Shown piece after piece: positions 35,091 to 43,373 of a stretch of DNA of 64,000 bases. A program made the translations under genes and the position numbers. Under the pieces are notes generated by a model, which was not told the DNA's origin, made no database searches, and saw only the letters and a program-made list of their open reading frames with translations. Source of the stretch: Streptomyces griseus (GTDB lineage Bacteria > Actinomycetota > Actinomycetes > Streptomycetales > Streptomycetaceae); the NCBI RefSeq assembly GCF_001715295.1, contig NZ_MDKB01000004.1:404788-468787 (forward strand). Direction: 5' to 3'. Positions within the stretch are counted from its first letter, which is position 1; every line of letters begins with the position of its first letter.

Positions 35091-35705
35091 ATGAGCGAGA
35101 CCACGATGGCCCCGGTGCTGGGACAGCTGCTGACGGCCCTGGCGGCCGCGCCCGGATCGGCGGCCAAGTTCGAGTCCTGGACCAGCCAGGGCGCCAACCA
35201 GCCACTGACGGCAGAAGAAGTGGCTGCAGCTGCTCCCGCTGGCATGCTCAAGCAGCTGGCCGAGCTTGCGCAGGTAAGTGAAGCGGAAGCCGCGGCCTCG
35301 TTGGCCGAGGAGATCCCCGCTCTGGTGGACGTGATTCCGGCCGCGACCATCGAGGCGTTCCGGGCGGCCGCGAAGATCGCGGCCCTGACGCCCGAGGAGG
35401 AAGCGGCTGCCGAACAGATCGTGGCCGAGGCCCGGACCCTTGCGGCAGCCCTGCCGCAGAGCGGTTCCTGGCTCGGCTACGGCCCCAACGAGCCGCTCAC
35501 CGAGGAGCAGCTCGTTGGGGCCCTCGGCGAGGACAAGATCGCCGAGGCGGCCGCGGCGCGAGGCCTGGACAGGAGCGAGGTCGTCGCAGAGCTGACGCGG
35601 ACCCTGCCCATGTTCATCGACGCGGTCTCCCCGTACGGCTGGGTCGATGTCGATGTCCTGCGGTTCGTCCTGGCGCAGGACGACGTGAATGTGACGTCCG
35701 CGTAG
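35091..35705 (+). CDS. YidB-like (DUF937-type) protein with two repeat units
   Basis: 204 residues; ATG 35091 with GAGGGAG at 35078-35084. There is no signal peptide or membrane helix. Two related units are visible. Residues 28-82: ESWTSQGANQPLTAEEVAAA, LAELAQVSEAEAAASLAEEI, LVDVIPA. Residues 125-190: GSWLGYGPNEPLTEEQLVGA, ARGLDRSEVVAELTRTLPMF, IDAVSPYGWV. The pattern W-x-G-x-G-x-N-x-P-L/I followed by E-V-x-x-x-L-x-x-x-L-P-x-x-(V/I)-D is that of the YidB family, whose role is unknown. It is the first gene of an operon with flagellin (43-base gap), so the products probably act together, for example as chaperone, cap or co-polymer. Confidence 0.75.
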   Translation: MSETTMAPVLGQLLTALAAAPGSAAKFESWTSQGANQPLTAEEVAAAAPAGMLKQLAELAQVSEAEAAASLAEEIPALVDVIPAATIEAFRAAAKIAALTPEEEAAAEQIVAEARTLAAALPQSGSWLGYGPNEPLTEEQLVGALGEDKIAEAAAARGLDRSEVVAELTRTLPMFIDAVSPYGWVDVDVLRFVLAQDDVNVTSA

Positions 35706-35748
35706 CGCTTCCCGACACCCTTACCGACCACCGACTGGGAATGATCAC

Positions 35749-36669
35749 ATGCTGACGCTCAACACCAACATCATGTCGCTCACCACGCAGAACTACCTCA
35801 ACCTCACGGGCTCCACCATGGCAGTCGCGGCCGAGCGGCTCGCCAGCGACAAGCGCATCAACTCCTCGAAGGACGACGCCGCAGGCCTGGCCATCTCCGA
35901 CCGGATGACCGCCCAGATCAACGGATCTGTCCAGGCCTCGCGCAACAGCAACGACGCCATCTCCCTCGCACAGACCACCGAGGGCGCACTGAAGGAAGTC
36001 ACCAACAACCTCCAGCGCATCCGCATGCTGACCGTCCAGGCCGCCAACGGCATCTACGCTGTCACCGACCGCGCCGCGATCCAGCAGGAGGTCGCCCAGC
36101 GGCTGGAGGCCATCGACACGATCGCGCGGCAGACCCAGTTCAATGGGGTCAAGGTGCTGGCGAAGGACACCAGCATGAACTTCCAGACCGGCGCCAATGA
36201 CGGCGACGTCATCGCCGTAGCCATGAAGATGCTGAACGTCAACACCCTGGGCCTGGACTCCTACGACGTCACCAAGACGCTCGCCTTCACCGACGAGACC
36301 GACCCCACAAAGGTCAGCTACATCGGCCCGGACGGTCAGATCGCCACGATCAGCAAAGCCGACGCGACCGCGGCCGGCACCTTCCTCATCGACCCACTGT
36401 CACAGATCGACGCCGCGCTCGTCGAAGTCACCAGCCTGCGCTCGATCGTCGGCGCCGTTCAGAGCCGCTGCGAGTCGAACATCCGCACCCAGGACACGGG
36501 CGTGGTGAACCTCAGCGCCGCCCGCGAGCGCATCGAGGCCACCGACTACGCCCTGGAGACCGCGAACTACACCCAGGCCAGCATCCTCCAGCAGGCCGGC
36601 ATCTCCGTCCTCGCCCAGGTCAACGCCCAGCCCAAGAACATCCTGCCCCTGCTCCAGCAACTCGGCTGA
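35749..36669 (+). CDS. Flagellin
   Basis: 306 residues beginning LTLNTNIMSLTTQNYLNLTG. The conserved N-terminal D0/D1 core is complete: AAERLASDKRINSSKDDAAG, LAISDRMTAQINGSVQASRN, ISLAQTTEGALKEVTNNLQR, IRMLTVQAANG. So is the C-terminal core: LVEVTSLRSIVGAVQSRCES, NLSAARERIEATDYALETAN, YTQASILQQAGISVLAQVNA, PKNILPLLQQLG. The variable middle is only about 70 residues, so the protein is close to a bare D0/D1 filament subunit. Codon use and G+C match the neighbours. Streptomyces has no flagella and no export, hook, rod or motor gene is in the window, so this is an orphan. It may form a surface filament, a phage-related structure or a toxin/decoy. Confidence 0.9.
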   Translation: MLTLNTNIMSLTTQNYLNLTGSTMAVAAERLASDKRINSSKDDAAGLAISDRMTAQINGSVQASRNSNDAISLAQTTEGALKEVTNNLQRIRMLTVQAANGIYAVTDRAAIQQEVAQRLEAIDTIARQTQFNGVKVLAKDTSMNFQTGANDGDVIAVAMKMLNVNTLGLDSYDVTKTLAFTDETDPTKVSYIGPDGQIATISKADATAAGTFLIDPLSQIDAALVEVTSLRSIVGAVQSRCESNIRTQDTGVVNLSAARERIEATDYALETANYTQASILQQAGISVLAQVNAQPKNILPLLQQLG

Positions 36670-36740
36670 CCCCAACGGCCAACTGCCCCGTAGCCCCGCC
36701 TCCCTAGGCCGGTCCGCCGAGCTTGCCGCACACGAGCTGA

Positions 36741-36785
36741 CCGCCACGGCAGTCGGACGACGACGTCGTCCGACTGCCGTGGCGG
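36741..36785. terminator. 45-base near-perfect palindrome after the flagellin gene
   Basis: Arms of 22 bp (CCGCCACGGCAGTCGGACGA and two more bases) around a single central base, 72 bases past the flagellin stop. There is no T tract, but a stem this long is a strong terminator and stabilises the 3' end of the mRNA. Confidence 0.8.
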
Positions 36786-36881
36786 ACGTTGCTGAACACG
36801 GCCCAGTCCTTCCACGCCCATCCCGGGCTGCCCGAGGCCGCCCGCAAGATCTTGACGGCGGCGGGCCCCGGCGTAGGCCCG

Positions 36882-37207
36882 TCAGACCGGGGCCCTGACC
36901 CGTTCGTCGCTGCGCGGGCCGGGCACCGAGGCCGCCATGACGGCGGCGAGGTCGAGGTGGGAGTTCATGTCCAGCTCGAACCGGCCGTAGGGGTTCACGT
37001 GCGTCCAGAACAGCGGGGACAGGGCCCGCCGGTCGGCGTCGGTGAGCCTCTTCTGCTACCTCTTCTCGGCGAGGATGTCCTGGAGGACAGGGTATTGACG
37101 TGCACCAGCGCGGACTGGAGCAGGTGCAGGGCGAGCATGGAGACCTCCTGGGACTCCTTGTCGGAGCCGGTCAGGTCGCCGTCCTTGCCGTAGAACAGGT
37201 CGTGGTT
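36882..37207 (-). pseudogene. Tn3-family transposase, C-terminal fragment
   Basis: On the minus strand: RHPNHDLFYGKDGDLTGSDK, ESQEVSMLALHLLQSALVHV. After a short frameshifted patch it continues LTDADRRALSPLFWTHVNPY and GRFELDMNSHLDL, the typical end of Tn3 transposases, and stops at 36882. At least one frameshift and a TAG lie near 37055-37080. Its upstream edge coincides with the GGGG of the Tn3-like terminal repeat at 37208. Confidence 0.7.
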
Positions 37208-37377
37208 GGGGTGCCGGTAAGAACGCTGTCACCAACCGCAAACGAGGGGGTGTCACATCCATGACGGCCCCGAACTGGGACGGTTGATGGGTGCTGAGGC
37301 GTTGTGCCGGGTGTGAGCGCCTGTGCGCTCCCGCAGGCACTCTCCCGGCCGCCGTGGGCGCGGCGCACGGTCGAACC

Positions 37378-37593
37378 ATGGGGGACACGAGAGAAGCGTG
37401 TACGGGGCGTGGGGACGGCGCGGACTGCCCGAACGGGGAGGACGAAGTGCTGGTGGATGGAGTCCGCTGCGAGGAGTGCCGGCACCATTGGGAGCTGGAT
37501 GCGACGGAGCCGGCCCGGCGGACGGCCGCGGACGACGGGCTGACTCGGCCGCTGGGGGACCCGCGGGAGGCAGGTCCGGGGACCGCGGCGTAA
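37378..37593 (+). CDS. Small cysteine-rich protein (cargo of the 798-bp unit)
   Basis: From the ATG at 37378 the product has 71 residues with GADCPNGEDEVLVDGVRCEE and CRHHWELD. Paired cysteines and histidines could form a zinc-ribbon-like knuckle. Upstream codons to 37291 are open but less convincing. No family is recognised. Confidence 0.45.
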   Translation: MGDTREACTGRGDGADCPNGEDEVLVDGVRCEECRHHWELDATEPARRTAADDGLTRPLGDPREAGPGTAA

Positions 37594-37604
37594 GCGGCAG
37601 CCCC

Positions 37605-37898
37605 TCAGTCGTTGTTCAGGGTGTCCTCGAGCATCCTGTTCTTGTCGAACCTGCCCTCGTCGTCCAGCCAGCCCAGGTCACCCATGATGTGTGACATCAG
37701 GAGAGCGTCGTAGTCGTCGTCGGTGAGCCCGTCGCACGCCTTCGGCTTGGCCTTGTCGCCGTCGGCGCGTTCCTTGAGTGCGGCCACGCAGTTGTCGGCG
37801 ATGTCGTCGTAGGAGGGCTGGGACAGCCAGATGACGAGGCCGGTGACGGCCCCGGCTATGACGGCGGCGGCGAGGATGGCGATGGTGCGGCGGTGCAT
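37605..37898 (-). CDS. Membrane-anchored or exported small protein (cargo of the 798-bp unit)
   Basis: 97 residues. The N-terminal helix (RRTIAILAAAVIAGAVTGLV, then IWLS) acts as signal or anchor. It is followed by an acidic extracytoplasmic part with two cysteines (ADNCVAALKERADG, PKACDGLTDDDYDALLMSHI) that may pair. It converges with the cysteine-rich small gene, the stops being 11 bases apart. Function unknown. Confidence 0.65.
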   Translation of the reverse strand: MHRRTIAILAAAVIAGAVTGLVIWLSQPSYDDIADNCVAALKERADGDKAKPKACDGLTDDDYDALLMSHIMGDLGWLDDEGRFDKNRMLEDTLNND

Positions 37899-38093
37899 GA
37901 GTTCCCCCGGGGATTACGAGAGTTGAGGGGGACGTCATGGCGTATCGGTGGTGGAGATGGCCGGTAGCTGCTTGTGGCTGGTGACAGCGTTCTTACCGGC
38001 ACCCCATCTCGGACACCAGCCGCAAGGTGGGGTGCCGTTAACGAGAGGCGAACCAGGTGATAAGCGACCCGTGAGTAACCTCAGGACCCCGCG

Positions 38094-38303
38094 TTACCGG
38101 CGGATGTGCACGGTGACCTGTACCCCTCCGCCGATGACCGCCGCTGCGGCCAATGCAACGGCCAACTGTGTCGGGCCGCCAACCGCTGCAACAACGAGGG
38201 CTGCGGAAAGCGCAAGTGCGGAGATGATGTACGGCGCCCACGCCAGGGCGGCACTCGTGGGCTGAAGTTTTCCTCTGCGGTCTGCTGTGTCAAGGTTGGT
38301 CAC
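38094..38303 (-). CDS. Small two-helix membrane protein
   Basis: Start GTG 38303 has GAGGAG upstream at good spacing; the frame is open to an ATG at 38348. About 69 residues: a polar N-terminus (TNLDTADRRGKLQPT) and two hydrophobic helices (APYIISALALSAALVVAAVG, QLAVALAAAAVIGGGVQVTV). Unknown function. It lies just outside the right end of the 798-bp unit. Confidence 0.6.
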   Translation of the reverse strand: MTNLDTADRRGKLQPTSAALAWAPYIISALALSAALVVAAVGGPTQLAVALAAAAVIGGGVQVTVHIRR

Positions 38304-38783
38304 CTTGTCGGGCTCCTCTTCCGTATGTCGGAACGGGCCTGGCGGCATGGCGGGGAGGTGCGGCTAATGCTTCGCGGCTGACCGAGCCTCCCCGCCCTTC
38401 CAGGTCGTTGGGTGACACAAGGTACTGGGCCGAACACGCCTTTGCTGCAGGTCAGTTGCCCTGTCAGCTCTTGCAGAGCAAGATCAAAACGGACCGGGGG
38501 CAACGTTTGCTTGAAGCTGGGTTACCTTCTGTTCCAAGGTCTGTTCTCACGCGGATTTCGCATGAAGAGCACAGGTCAGAGCCTTGCGGCAGTGTTGAAT
38601 CCGGGTCCGCGCCTGCCTTTGACTGGGTGACAAGCATCACGAAGCTTTTTGCCGTGTGATGCGCTGCTCGTTCGTTCCTGACGGAACTCAGCCCCTTGCG
38701 CGCTGGCGGTTCGGTCGGTGGTCATGGGTGCCTCCTGGCAGAGTCGTGCAAGTGCTGCTTCTGTTGTGGTCCCCTGACTAGAG
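38304..38783. other. Intergenic stretch before the IS5 element
   Basis: About 480 bases without a convincing gene. Short plus-strand frames (38408-38659) lack family resemblance and ribosome sites. The right edge is the CTCAG target repeat of the IS5 copy. Confidence 0.35.
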
Positions 38784-38836
38784 CTCAGAAGCCGTATCTC
38801 AACCGAACGTGATCGTTTGATTCTTGCTGGTCAGGC

Positions 38837-39361
38837 ATGGTTTTGGGTGGAGTGAGGGAGAGTTTCGACGTTCTGTTCCGTCTGTTCGGTGAGGGGTGTG
38901 CGGTGGCGTCGATGCTGGGGTTGCTGGAGGCACGGGAAGTGGCTGCTCGTGTGCGAGTCGAGGATCTGCGGGAGGCGGCGGCCCGGGCGGCTGCCGTGCT
39001 GGAGGCGGCGGAGATCGAGCTGGACCGGCGGGTGATCGCGCGGGAGGAACTCGTCGAGGCCCTGGCCCTGTCCGCTGCGGAGACCACCGCCGTGACCGAG
39101 CCGGAGACGGACGCAGAATCCGTGCCCGCGCCCGCGCCGTTGCCGGGAACGACAGTGCCGCCCTGGCGGGAAGGGCTGCCCGTGGCGGTTCTCGCGCCGG
39201 ACTACCAGCGGATCCTGGGCATGGTGGCGGACCGGTCGGGCCAGGGGCCGGTGCGGGCGAAGGAGGTTGCGGTAGTGCTGGGTCTGGAGCCGACGCCGGC
39301 GAAGGTGGAGGGTGTGCGGTCGAAGGCGAGGCGTCTGGCGGAGCGTGGGTGGCTGTGGTAG
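38837..39361 (+). CDS. Passenger protein of the IS5 element (HTH-like C-terminus)
   Basis: 174 residues. A long helical N-terminal half (GLLEAREVAARVRVEDLREA, AAEIELDRRVIAREELVEAL), an acidic Pro-rich linker and a C-terminal 60 residues with a winged-helix-like pattern (APDYQRILGMVADRSGQGPV, RAKEVAVVLGLEPTPAKVEG, RSKARRLAERGWLW). Similar proteins accompany Streptomyces IS5-type transposases in convergent orientation. They may regulate or assist transposition, but this is unproven. The gene ends where the transposase homology ends. Confidence 0.65.
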   Translation: MVLGGVRESFDVLFRLFGEGCAVASMLGLLEAREVAARVRVEDLREAAARAAAVLEAAEIELDRRVIAREELVEALALSAAETTAVTEPETDAESVPAPAPLPGTTVPPWREGLPVAVLAPDYQRILGMVADRSGQGPVRAKEVAVVLGLEPTPAKVEGVRSKARRLAERGWLW

Positions 39362-40196
39362 TGGTCAGGGTTTCGTAGTCGCGGGCCAGACGGCGCGAAT
39401 GCATCAACCATGCGAACGTGCGCTCCACCGCCCACCTGCGGGGCAGCACTACGAAGCCCTCCATGGTGTCGGTGCGCTTGACTACCTGAAGGACGAGACC
39501 GAGTTTCTGACGACACCAGGGGACAAGGCCGCCGGTGTAGCCGCCATCGGCCCAGACGAGGGTGATCTCCCGGTGCAGTGACCGCAGATGCTGGAGCAGG
39601 GGCACGGCCGCGTCCCGGTCGCCCGCGTTCGCAGCCGTCACCGAGACAGCCAGCAGCAGACCGAGCGTATCCGTCACGATGTGCCTCTTTCGGCCCGGCA
39701 CCTTCTTCCCGCCGTCGTACCCGCTCGAGGAAGCCGGCACGGACGCGGCAGCCCGCACCGACTGCGCGTCGATGATCCCCGCCGACGGTTCTGCCTCCCG
39801 GCCCTCGCGCACCCTGACCTGTTCGCGCAGCCGGTCGTGGAACTCCGCGATCAGTCCGTGCTCCCGCCAGCGGCGGAAGAAGGCGTAGACGCGGCCCCAG
39901 GCGGGGAAGTCCGCGGGCATCGCCCGCCAGGAGATCCCGCCCGCGACCAGGTACCGGATCGCGTCCAACATCGAGCGGTGGCAGTAGCCCTCGGGCTGTC
40001 CGCCCTTCCCCTCCAGCCAGGCCGGCACCGGCAACAACGGCCGCACAGCCGCCCACTCCGCGTCCGTCATATCCGACGGGTACCGGCGCACCCGGTCCGG
40101 ATGATCAGCCGCGTTCCCGTACACGTGCGCGAGACAATCACACGATCGGGCAGCCGAGTTGAACGATGCGGGCGCGAGCGCGTAGAACTGCGACAA
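39355..40196 (-). CDS. IS5-family transposase
   Basis: The minus-strand frame from 40196 has the IS5 N-terminus (RRYPSDMTDAEWAAVRPLLP, YLVAGGISWRAMPADFPAWG; the real start may be near 40088). The catalytic domain is SAGIIDAQSVRAAASVPASS, GRKRHIVTDTLGLLLAVSVT, ITLVWADGGYTGGLV and RWAVERTFAWLMHSRRLARD. All three DDE acids are present. After RDYETL at about 39355 the usual C-terminal 30-50 residues are missing. The frame continues antisense through the passenger gene to 38799, giving a 465-residue fusion. Whether this ending is tolerated is unclear. Confidence 0.75.
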
Positions 40197-40456
40197 CAGG
40201 GCCTCCTGGAACTGCTCGGTTCGGTTCGCACCTCCGAGCTACCAAGGGGCCCTGCCTTCATGCACCTACCGCCAGAAGATCACCCCGGCGGGAAACCCGT
40301 TCGACCCGCACGTTCCATGACCGGTTGAGATACGGCTTCTCAGGGGATTCCCACGTCTGTGACCGTGCCAGCCGTCGCCTTTTTGGTCTGCTCGCGCGAG
40401 AAAGCGTCGGGCCCGCACCAACTCACGGGGCGGGCCCTTGAGGTGCTGCGGTGCGC

Positions 40457-41808
40457 TCAGCGGCGTGCGGCGGTGGCGATGCGGATCCAGGAGGCGAGTG
40501 CGGCGGCTCCGGCGAGGTCCCGTGTGCGGTGGGTGGCGCCGCCCTGCGGGGAGCCGTGGGCCCATCCTTGCCAGCCGGTGCGGCGGGCGCCGGAGTAGGC
40601 CGCGGCGACGTGACCGAGGACCGTTCCGTTCTCGGCGACGACGTCGTAGCTGCTCGTGGCGCGGTCGGCGAGGACCAGCCGGGCGCCGGCCGCGACGGCT
40701 TCGGCCCGGGATTTCGTCATCCGGCGGGACCGCACGGCGGGTTCGTCACGTGACGCATTCCCGGGCTGGACAGCGACAGGTGTGCTGACCGGCTGCCCGC
40801 TGAGGTCCGGAGCCGTCATGCTCGGACTGGGAGCCGCTTGGGACTTGCCGTGCTTGGCGGATGGTGCGACTGCTGTTCCCTCGATCCGGTCGGAGTAGAC
40901 CCGGTACGCCTTGCGCTCCGCGGGGGTGGAGTCGACGCCCGGCCCGCCGGCAAGGGCGGCGCACAGGTGCAGGACGGTCCGGTGTGTCGACAGCGGGACG
41001 GCCAGCGGGACGGAGAATCCCTGTCCGCGCCGGATGGTCTGGCCGTCGCGGAGCACTTCGCGGATTTCGGCGTCCTCGCTGTCCCGCAGGTGGTCGGCGA
41101 GTAGGCCCGGGACGTCGATCGTCACGATGCGCTCGGGCGCGACCGCCTTCTCCTCCTGGTGCTCAATGTCGCTCAGGCCCTGTGGCGGGCGACTCGGCTT
41201 CTCCAGGTCGTCGGGAACGGCGCGGGCCCCGGCGCTGTCCAGCACGCGCCGGATCGTCTTCGGGTCGACCTGGTACTGCCGGGCCGGTGCCTTCACGGCG
41301 GTTCCGTCGCGGTACGCCTTGAGCACCTCGGCGGCCTGGTCTTCGCTGAGAGAGTTCGGGCGTCCGAGGGTCTTGCCGGATGCGGCAGCGGCGGCCACGC
41401 CTTCCCGGGTGTTCTCGCTGATCATGTCGCGCTGGAACTCCAGCACGGCGGCCAGGACGGAGACGACCATTTTCGTGCCGGGGTCGTCGGCGGCGAGGTC
41501 GATGCCGGAGAGCAGACCGGACGCGACCTTGAGGTGCAGGCCCCGGCGGATGAGCACGGGCCGCAGGGCCAGGACGTCCGCCACGGAGCGGAACAGCCGC
41601 GCGGCGTCTGCGATGCGGATGGTGTCGCCGACGGCCGCGGCATCAAGCAGCTGCTTGAATCCCGGACGGTCCATGGACAGCACCCGGCTGGACGTCGCCG
41701 GGTCCTCGAACACCGGGGCGCCTGCGGCAGCAGCGGGGCCAGGGCGTGACGCTGCCGTGCGTCGGTCTGGCTATCGGTGGAGTGCCGGAGGTAGAGCAGG
41801 TCAGCCAT
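40457..41808 (-). pseudogene. Serine recombinase with accessory C-terminal domain, frameshifted near its start
   Basis: ATG 41808 gives MADLLYLRHSTDSQTDARQR with catalytic Ser10. After LAPLLPQA one base must be restored near 41727 to continue with APVFEDPATSSRVLSMDRPG, FKQLLDAAAVGDTIRIADAA, EFQRDMISENTREGVAAAAA, and the HTH (DQAAEVLKAYRDGTAVKAPA, DPKTIRRVLDSAG). The C-terminal 220 residues form a second region (IVTIDVPGLLADHLRDSEDA, TSSYDVVAENGTVLGHVAAA) typical of Streptomyces mobile-element resolvase/invertase proteins. Intact, it would cut and rejoin DNA as a resolvase or invertase. The frameshift separates the nucleophile from the rest. Confidence 0.75.
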
Positions 41809-41977
41809 GGAGACCCCTCGGGGTGGTGACGGGTGAGACAGCCACCCTTGGGGGCGAAAAGGGGGGCAATACACGAATGGAATCCATTGGATACATGACC
41901 GGGTATGACCCTTTTGGCGGACTCGATGAATGGACGGTAGACATGGGGGCGCAATCGACCGTTTCCGCCCCCACTGG

Positions 41978-43171
41978 CTACGGATTTACTCGCCACTCTG
42001 CGGGGATGTCCCCCACCTCCGCGGGGGGATTGTCGAGAGGAAGCCCACGCGGAGCTTCACCTATCGCCCGAGAGAAGGACATCCCGCCACCGGAGAACGT
42101 CGCGTCTTCGAAGTCCACGTTGCTGCCGGAGAACGTTGCGCGACGGAAGGACACATGGCCCCCGGAGAATGTTGCGCCGCCGAGGGACACCCTGCCGCCC
42201 GAGAACGTCGCGCCGCCGAAGGACACCATGCAGCCGGAGAACACCGAGCTGTGGAGGGACACATCGCCGCCGGAGAACCTCGCTTCAGGGAAGGACACCG
42301 TGCCGCCCGAGAACGTCGCGGCGCCGAAGGACACCTCGCCGTCGGAGAACGTCGCGGCGCCGAAGAACACATCGCCCCCGGAGAATGTTGCGCCGCCGAA
42401 GGACACCCTGCCGCCCGAGAAACTCGCCTCGTAGAAAGACACCGTGCCGCCGGAGAATGTTGCGCCGTCGAAGGACACCCTGGAGCCGGAGAAACTCGCG
42501 CCGTCGAAGTTCAAGGGGCCGTCGATGATGACGCCGGTGAGGTCTAGGTCGCAGCCCTGCCAGGAGCGGTGTGCCCCCCGCTGGCGTCGGTAGTGGTCGC
42601 CTATGAGGCGCAGGATCGTGTGGCGCACCTTGCGAAATGCCAGGTAGCGGTGGTGCTCCTCTTGGTGGGTGTGATCGGTTCCTGGGTCGGGGGTGAAGGG
42701 GAGTTGGAGGTAGGCGCACAGGACGTCGATGCAGGTCTGGCGGAGGCTGTCGTCGGGGGCGTCGTCGGCGAGGCCGGCCAGGGCGTGGACGCCACCGAGC
42801 CGGACGGCCGGGGAGTCGGAGCCGAGTTTGTCGACTGCTTGAGAGAAGCGCTCGGTGTGCAGCCGGGTGGCTTCGCGGTGGGCGCCGGCCTCGTCGACGC
42901 GCTGGCGGCGGTACGCGACGACCAGGGCGACGAGCGCGCCGGCCCCGGCCACGACCCCGAAGGAGAGCTTCACCAAGTCGAAGAGCGTCTTCGCGTCGAG
43001 CTTCGCGGTGGAATCGATCTCCTTGAAGTCCAGCAGCACCACCAGGGTGTAGAAGATGCCGCCCGCGGCCAGGACCGCACCGGCGAAGGCCAGACCGAGC
43101 GCGCGGCCAACCTTCCACAGTCGTAACTCTCGATCATTCGGAGCGGGTCGCGGCCCGCGGTTGGCTGCCAT
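41978..43171 (-). CDS. Membrane protein with 12-residue-period pentapeptide-like repeats
   Basis: From ATG 43171 about 397 residues. Two transmembrane helices (ALGLAFAGAVLAAGGIFYTL, KLSFGVVAGAGALVALVVAY) flank a short loop. An alpha-helical region with LGSDSPAVRLGGVHALAGLA follows. The C-terminal 160 residues are about 13 near-perfect copies of a 12-residue unit F-x-x-A-x-F-S-G-x-x-V-S (FDGATFSGGTVS, FGAATFSDGEVS, FGGATFSGGRVS). The aromatic spacing alternates 5 and 7, not 5 throughout as in ordinary pentapeptide repeats. Codon-level repetition (36 bp) suggests recent expansion. Shares its upstream architecture with 7557-8546. Function unknown. Confidence 0.8.
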   Translation of the reverse strand: MAANRGPRPAPNDRELRLWKVGRALGLAFAGAVLAAGGIFYTLVVLLDFKEIDSTAKLDAKTLFDLVKLSFGVVAGAGALVALVVAYRRQRVDEAGAHREATRLHTERFSQAVDKLGSDSPAVRLGGVHALAGLADDAPDDSLRQTCIDVLCAYLQLPFTPDPGTDHTHQEEHHRYLAFRKVRHTILRLIGDHYRRQRGAHRSWQGCDLDLTGVIIDGPLNFDGASFSGSRVSFDGATFSGGTVSFYEASFSGGRVSFGGATFSGGDVFFGAATFSDGEVSFGAATFSGGTVSFPEARFSGGDVSLHSSVFSGCMVSFGGATFSGGRVSLGGATFSGGHVSFRRATFSGSNVDFEDATFSGGGMSFSRAIGEAPRGLPLDNPPAEVGDIPAEWRVNP

Positions 43172-43373
43172 GAGGCTCAAGACAACGCTCGGGGATCGAC
43201 GGTTGCAGTGAGGTTCGGGATCCGAGGGGACCGTTTCCGCCCCCCGTTCCGAATGGATCACGCGTCAGCACGCCAGCACGTCGGCTTGCTGGCATGCTGG
43301 CCAACCGGCGCCCACGGGAGACGGTCGGCTGCGATGCTCGGCAGACGAGCCCGCCTTCACCTTGGAGAGCAGC

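Larger units (their letters stand above)
37208..38005. mobile_element. 798-bp unit bounded by Tn3-like terminal inverted repeats, no transposase
   Basis: The left end (GGGGTGCCGGTAAGAACGCT, 37208 onward) and the complement of the right end (to 38005) are identical over 27-28 bases and similar over about 38. They begin with GGGG as Tn3-family repeats do. Inside are two short genes and nothing resembling a transposase or resolvase. No 5-bp target duplication was found (TGGTT left, ATCTC right). It looks like a miniature or internally deleted Tn3-type unit that would need a transposase from elsewhere. Confidence 0.65.
38788..40339 (-). mobile_element. IS5-family element, 1552 bp, with passenger gene and target duplication
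   Basis: Terminal repeats GAAGCCGTATCTCAACCG (38788 onward) and its complement ending at 40339 match over 18 bases. The element is flanked by the same 5 bases, CTCAG, on both sides (38784-38788 and 40339-40343), equivalent to a 3-bp TCA duplication inside a CTNAG target. It holds a transposase on the minus strand and a convergent passenger gene. Truncated copies of the same right end occur near 58.6 and 60.2 kb. Confidence 0.8.

Noticed and set aside
35749..36669. Flagellin as contaminating DNA from another bacterium
   Set aside because: Its G+C, codon use and flanking terminators match the surrounding sequence, and it is continuous with the neighbouring genes. Acquisition by transfer in the past remains possible.
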